The position numbers were made by a program, and so were the translations under genes. This document shows, piece after piece, positions 61,244 through 64,000 of a stretch of DNA of 64,000 bases. Source of the DNA: JAVVHE01 sp038238915 (GTDB lineage Bacteria > Pseudomonadota > Alphaproteobacteria > Sphingomonadales > Sphingomonadaceae); the NCBI GenBank assembly GCA_038238915.1, contig JBBSFH010000002.1, forward strand, positions 1 to 64,000, given 5' to 3'. A model generated the notes under the pieces. It was not told the DNA's origin and searched no databases. It was given only the letters and a program-made list of their open reading frames with translations. Numbering within the stretch: position 1 is the first letter of the stretch; the number at the start of each line of letters is the position of its first letter.

Positions 61244-62179
61244 TCAGGCGACCCGGCGATCCTCGTCCGCCTCGGGAGCCACCGCCGCCATGACCGGCCC
61301 ACGGCCCAGATCGAGCGTACGCAGGTAGGCGCGCAGCGCGGGGCCGACATCGTCGCGCGCAAGCGCAAACGCGATGTTGGCGGTCAAATGCCCCGCCTTG
61401 TCGCCGCAATCGAAGCGCCGCCCTTCGAATGCGAGGCCGTGGAATGGATGGCGGCCGATCATTCCGGCCATCGCATCGGTGAGTTGAATTTCGCCGCCCG
61501 AACCGCGCCTGCCTTCGCCGAGCAGATCCATCACCTCGGGTTGCAGGATATAGCGGCCGATGACCGCGAGCCGCGACGGAGCGGTGGCTGGATCGGGCTT
61601 TTCCACCAGCCCCAGCACCTCGGTCAGATTGCCGCGGCGCGCGCCGGGCGTGACGATCCCGTAACGGCCCGTCTGGTCGGCCGGAACCTGCTCCACCGCG
61701 ATCAGATTGCCGCCGTGGGTTTCATAGGCGGCCATCATCTGCGTGAGCACGGGTGTCTTGGCCAGCACGAGATCGTCCGGAAGCAACACCGCGAACGGTT
61801 CGCCCGCGACAACACTGCGCGCGCACCAGACCGCGTGGCCCAGCCCCAGCGCCTCCTGCTGCCGGACGTGGACGATGCGCCCCGGGGTCAGCTCGGTCGT
61901 CTCGAGTTCGGCGAGGCGATCGTCCTTGCCGCGCTGACGCAGCAGCGCGCGCAGTTCGTAGGCGAGATCGAAATGATCCTCAATCGCCTGCTTGCCGCGC
62001 GCGGTGACGAAGACAATCTGCTCGATACCCGCCGCCAGCGCTTCCTCGACTGCATATTGGATCAGCGGCTTATCGACGACGGGCAGCATCTCCTTGGGGA
62101 TCGCCTTGGTGGCGGGAAGGAAGCGCGTGCCTAGCCCGCCTACGGGGAACACGGCGGTGCGGACGGGGGGGCGAGCCAT
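61244..62179 (-). CDS. galU: UTP-glucose-1-phosphate uridylyltransferase
   Basis: A 311-residue nucleotidyltransferase making UDP-glucose. The N-terminal AVFPVGGLGTRFLPATKAIPKEM is the nucleotide loop; VVDKPLIQYAVEEA, LLPDDLVL, EKPDPATAPS and FDCGDKAGHL complete the site. The ATG at 62179 has AGAGG at good spacing; an ATG at 62188 has its Shine-Dalgarno too close. Divergent from rpsT, convergent with gspK (nine bases apart). Confidence 0.95.
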   Translation of the reverse strand: MARPPVRTAVFPVGGLGTRFLPATKAIPKEMLPVVDKPLIQYAVEEALAAGIEQIVFVTARGKQAIEDHFDLAYELRALLRQRGKDDRLAELETTELTPGRIVHVRQQEALGLGHAVWCARSVVAGEPFAVLLPDDLVLAKTPVLTQMMAAYETHGGNLIAVEQVPADQTGRYGIVTPGARRGNLTEVLGLVEKPDPATAPSRLAVIGRYILQPEVMDLLGEGRRGSGGEIQLTDAMAGMIGRHPFHGLAFEGRRFDCGDKAGHLTANIAFALARDDVGPALRAYLRTLDLGRGPVMAAVAPEADEDRRVA

Positions 62180-62333
62180 GGCTGCCATCCTCTCGCAAGC
62201 GCGGCGATCGAGCAAGCGGCGCGTGCCGGTCTTGACTTCGGGCTGGTGGCGCTGCACTGCACGCGGCTTACGAGACGCGCCCCCGGTGCGTGGCGCGCCG
62301 GTGCGCGCGTTCGTGAACCAGCTCCGAGGACCG

Positions 62334-62597
62334 ATGGCCAATACTCCCCAGGCGCGCAAGCGCATCCGCCGCAATAACGCCCGTGCCGAGATTAACGGCG
62401 CTCGCGTCAGCCGCATTCGCACGTTCGTCAAGAAGGTCGAGTCGGCGCTCGAGTCGGGCACTGCCGAGCAGGCCGTTACGGCGATGCGGCTGGCGGAGCC
62501 TGAATTGATGCGCGGCGTCTCAAAAGGCGTGATGCATAAAAACACTGCGGCGCGGAAAATTTCGCGGCTGACCAAGCGGATCGCGAAGCTGGGGTAA
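62334..62597 (+). CDS. rpsT: Ribosomal protein S20
   Basis: An 87-residue S20 beginning MANTPQARKRIRRNNARAE and ending KISRLTKRIAKLG. GAGGA lies just before the ATG. It is followed by a strong terminator and then dnaA, an order common in sphingomonads. Confidence 0.97.
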   Translation: MANTPQARKRIRRNNARAEINGARVSRIRTFVKKVESALESGTAEQAVTAMRLAEPELMRGVSKGVMHKNTAARKISRLTKRIAKLG

Positions 62598-62625
62598 CGG
62601 CAGCAAATCCATGAAACGGTGGTAA

Positions 62626-62654
62626 AAAGAGCGGCTTTCAGCCGCTCTTTTTTT
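62626..62654 (+). terminator. Rho-independent terminator of rpsT
   Basis: AAAGAGCGGC (62626-62635) pairs with GCCGCTCTTT (62641-62650) around TTTCA, ending in seven T residues. It lies 28 bases past the rpsT stop. Confidence 0.95.
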
Positions 62655-62669
62655 GTTCGCTGCTTATGT

Positions 62670-62693
62670 CCGACTCGGTGGGAATCGAGTCGG
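62670..62693. promoter_or_regulatory. Inverted repeat with clustered GANTC sites before dnaA
   Basis: CCGACTCG and CGAGTCGG form perfect eight-base arms around an eight-base centre. GACTC, GAATC and GAGTC all lie in these 24 bases. GANTC is the CcrM methylation site of alphaproteobacteria, and methylation state of dnaA promoters is known to affect their activity in Caulobacter. A role here is inferred. Confidence 0.45.
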
Positions 62694-63175
62694 GTTGTCA
62701 CACAGACGTCACAAAACCGCAAAAAACCGACGATTTGGCGGTGGACGGCAGAGGTTCGTGTCAAACGCTTTATTTGTGCGAGTGAAATTATTGCGCCTTG
62801 CCCGCGCGTCTCGCTCAAGTCTAAAACTCTGCCACGTCGAGAGCGAATCGCTCCGGCGGAGGTAAGGTAGCCAATTCGAAGACCGAGCAGGTATTCGGCG
62901 TGGGTAGAGGGCAGGGCGCGGCGATTACGTCGCATTCAAACTGGAGGAGAGCGCTTGGTGACTAGCGTTGTGACTGGCATTGGGATCAGTATCGTTACGA
63001 TTACGAAGATCGTTACGTGCGCAAATGGGGATGCCGAGTTCCGTCATGATGTTCATCGGTTGCGCCGCGGTCGGCTGCGTCCGCCGGAGCGGTCGCGTTA
63101 GGCTGCCCGCGCTCTCGTAAGCGGACGCCCCCGCGCGTCGCTCCCCTTTCAATCAAAGGTCTGGACGCCGTCCCC

Positions 63176-64000
63176 ATGGCAACATCATTTTCGCCGGCTC
63201 CCGGCCACACGTCTCCCGTCGCGATTCCAGCGCACCACAAGCAGCATTGGGCTGCGATCCGTGCCCAGATGCGCGACGAATTCGGTGAGCGCACCTTTGC
63301 AAGCTGGCTCGAGCCGCTGATGCTGGCGGGGGCCGAGGGGAGCGAGATCGTGATGGCGCTGCCCACGCATTTTACCTGCGAGTGGGTGCGCAACAACTTC
63401 CTCGAGCGCCTGCGCGGGCTGTGGACCGCAGCACTTCCCGAAGTCCGCAGCGTACGCCTCGTGGTCCGCGCGGCGCAGCCGGGGATGGCTGCCGTGCGGC
63501 TTGCCGCGCCCCCCGTCATTCCGCAGCCCACTGCGCTCGCCGATGCTCCGGGGCTTGAGCCGCGGCTGCGCTTCGAGCGTTTCATCGTCGGCAAATCGAA
63601 CGAGGTCGCCTACGGCGCGGCGCGCGCGCTCGGCGAGGGCGAGGCGGTCAACTTCAATCCGCTGTTCCTCCATGGGCCCACGGGGCTGGGCAAGACGCAC
63701 CTGATGCACGCGATCGGCTGGGAGACGCTCCGGCGTCGCCCTGACGCGAAGGTCGCTTACATGTCCGCCGAGCGCTTCATGGTCGAGTTCTTGGCGGCAA
63801 TCCGCGCGAAGGAGACGATCGCATTCAAACAGCGCCTGCGCGCGCTCGATCTCCTGCTGCTCGATGATGTGCAGTTCATCGCGGGCAAGGATTCGACGCA
63901 GGAAGAGTTCTTCCACACGCTGAACGAACTGATTTCCTCCGGTCGGCAGGTGGTGATCAGCGCGGACAGGGGCCCGCAGGATCTGTCGGGCCTGCAGGAC
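63176..64000 (+). CDS. dnaA: Chromosomal replication initiator DnaA (3' end outside window)
   Basis: The first 275 residues of DnaA. Domain I runs to about residue 95 (WAAIRAQMRDEFGERTFASW, LPTHFTCEWVRNNF); a short linker follows; domain III begins near FERFIVGKSNEVAYGAARAL with Walker A GPTGLGKT at 167-174, Walker B LLLLDDVQF ending at 234, and a sensor I region VVISADRGPQDLSGL. The DNA-binding domain IV lies beyond position 64000. It opens oriC and controls its own and other promoters. The ATG at 63176 fits the family N-terminus. Confidence 0.96.
   Translation, partial: MATSFSPAPGHTSPVAIPAHHKQHWAAIRAQMRDEFGERTFASWLEPLMLAGAEGSEIVMALPTHFTCEWVRNNFLERLRGLWTAALPEVRSVRLVVRAAQPGMAAVRLAAPPVIPQPTALADAPGLEPRLRFERFIVGKSNEVAYGAARALGEGEAVNFNPLFLHGPTGLGKTHLMHAIGWETLRRRPDAKVAYMSAERFMVEFLAAIRAKETIAFKQRLRALDLLLLDDVQFIAGKDSTQEEFFHTLNELISSGRQVVISADRGPQDLSGLQD

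Larger units (their letters stand above)
62598..63175. other. Region upstream of dnaA
   Basis: About 580 bases without a firm gene. It holds the rpsT terminator, an inverted repeat with three GANTC sites (62670-62693), a 13-base palindrome also containing GAATC (62841-62853), and two direct ATCGTTACG repeats (62991-62999, 63009-63017). I see no DnaA boxes (TTATNCACA), so this does not look like the origin. A short frame with a GGAGGAG in front, GTG at about 62958 to a stop at about 63101, is a possible leader peptide but lacks homology. Confidence 0.5.

Noticed and set aside
61388..62134. Plus-strand frame opposite galU
   Set aside because: Antisense shadow of galU without start context.
62958..63101. 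Short GTG-started frame upstream of dnaA as a gene
   Set aside because: It has a good GGAGGAG but no homology, poor composition and no conservation evidence; kept only as a remark.
62598..63175. Chromosomal origin next to dnaA
   Set aside because: No DnaA boxes of the TTATNCACA type or AT-rich unwinding repeats are seen; alphaproteobacterial origins are usually not beside dnaA.

Overview
The window looks like chromosome of an alphaproteobacterium of the Sphingomonadaceae (Sphingomonas-like). The reasons are high GC, two large TonB-dependent receptors with sphingomonad-style EIIVT boxes, a class I lysyl-tRNA synthetase, rpsT directly before dnaA, and a CIRCE-controlled groESL. Genes are dense and often overlap by 1-11 bases. 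I see no rRNA, tRNA, CRISPR array, phage or insertion sequence.

Layout. 0.3-5.1 kb: Tat-exported acid-phosphatase-like enzyme, TonB receptor, secreted beta-propeller. 5.2-22.8 kb: a polyamine uptake and catabolism island with gabD, two puuA paralogues, a second TonB receptor, a spermidine-dehydrogenase-like gene with an in-frame stop, puuB, a GntR/FCD regulator, a putrescine-type aminotransferase, puuD, a complete Pot-type ABC transporter and a decayed aminotransferase. 22.9-48.8 kb: mostly housekeeping, namely a BaiN-like flavoprotein, ppa, fasciclin, purEK, gpmA, M14 peptidase, galE, CsbD, an MBL hydrolase, an aspartate aminotransferase, GNAT, ParA, mlaA, groESL, lysK, DUF488, pyrG, secG, a PEP-CTERM-like protein, fRMsr, an S9 peptidase and a cell-wall hydrolase. 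48.9-61.2 kb: a large PstS-like secreted protein divergent from a type II secretion operon (gspE-F-G-H-I-J-L-M-C/N-D-K). 61.2-64 kb: galU, rpsT and the start of dnaA, which runs off the window.

Two groups deserve attention. (1) In the polyamine island an exact 10-base palindrome, TGTGATCACA, lies before the TonB receptor and before the seven-gene puuA2-pot-puuD-aminotransferase operon, and again inside potG. Close variants lie before puuA1 and between puuB and the GntR gene. I infer an operator set for the local GntR regulator. It would tie an outer-membrane receptor to polyamine catabolism. (2) The type II secretion operon has a lipoprotein secretin and no recognisable prepilin peptidase. 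It faces a PstS-like exported protein, and the shared intergenic region holds a good Pho-box match. By analogy with the Pseudomonas Hxc system, this suggests a phosphate-starvation secretion module. A REP-like inverted repeat interrupts that operon just before gspH, whose prepilin leader looks damaged.

Two genes carry in-frame stops (the spermidine dehydrogenase and a truncated aminotransferase). One DUF488 gene has no canonical start codon upstream of its conserved N-terminus. Two 57-residue genes (a CsbD protein and a small lipoprotein) and the edge-truncated dnaA are easily missed.
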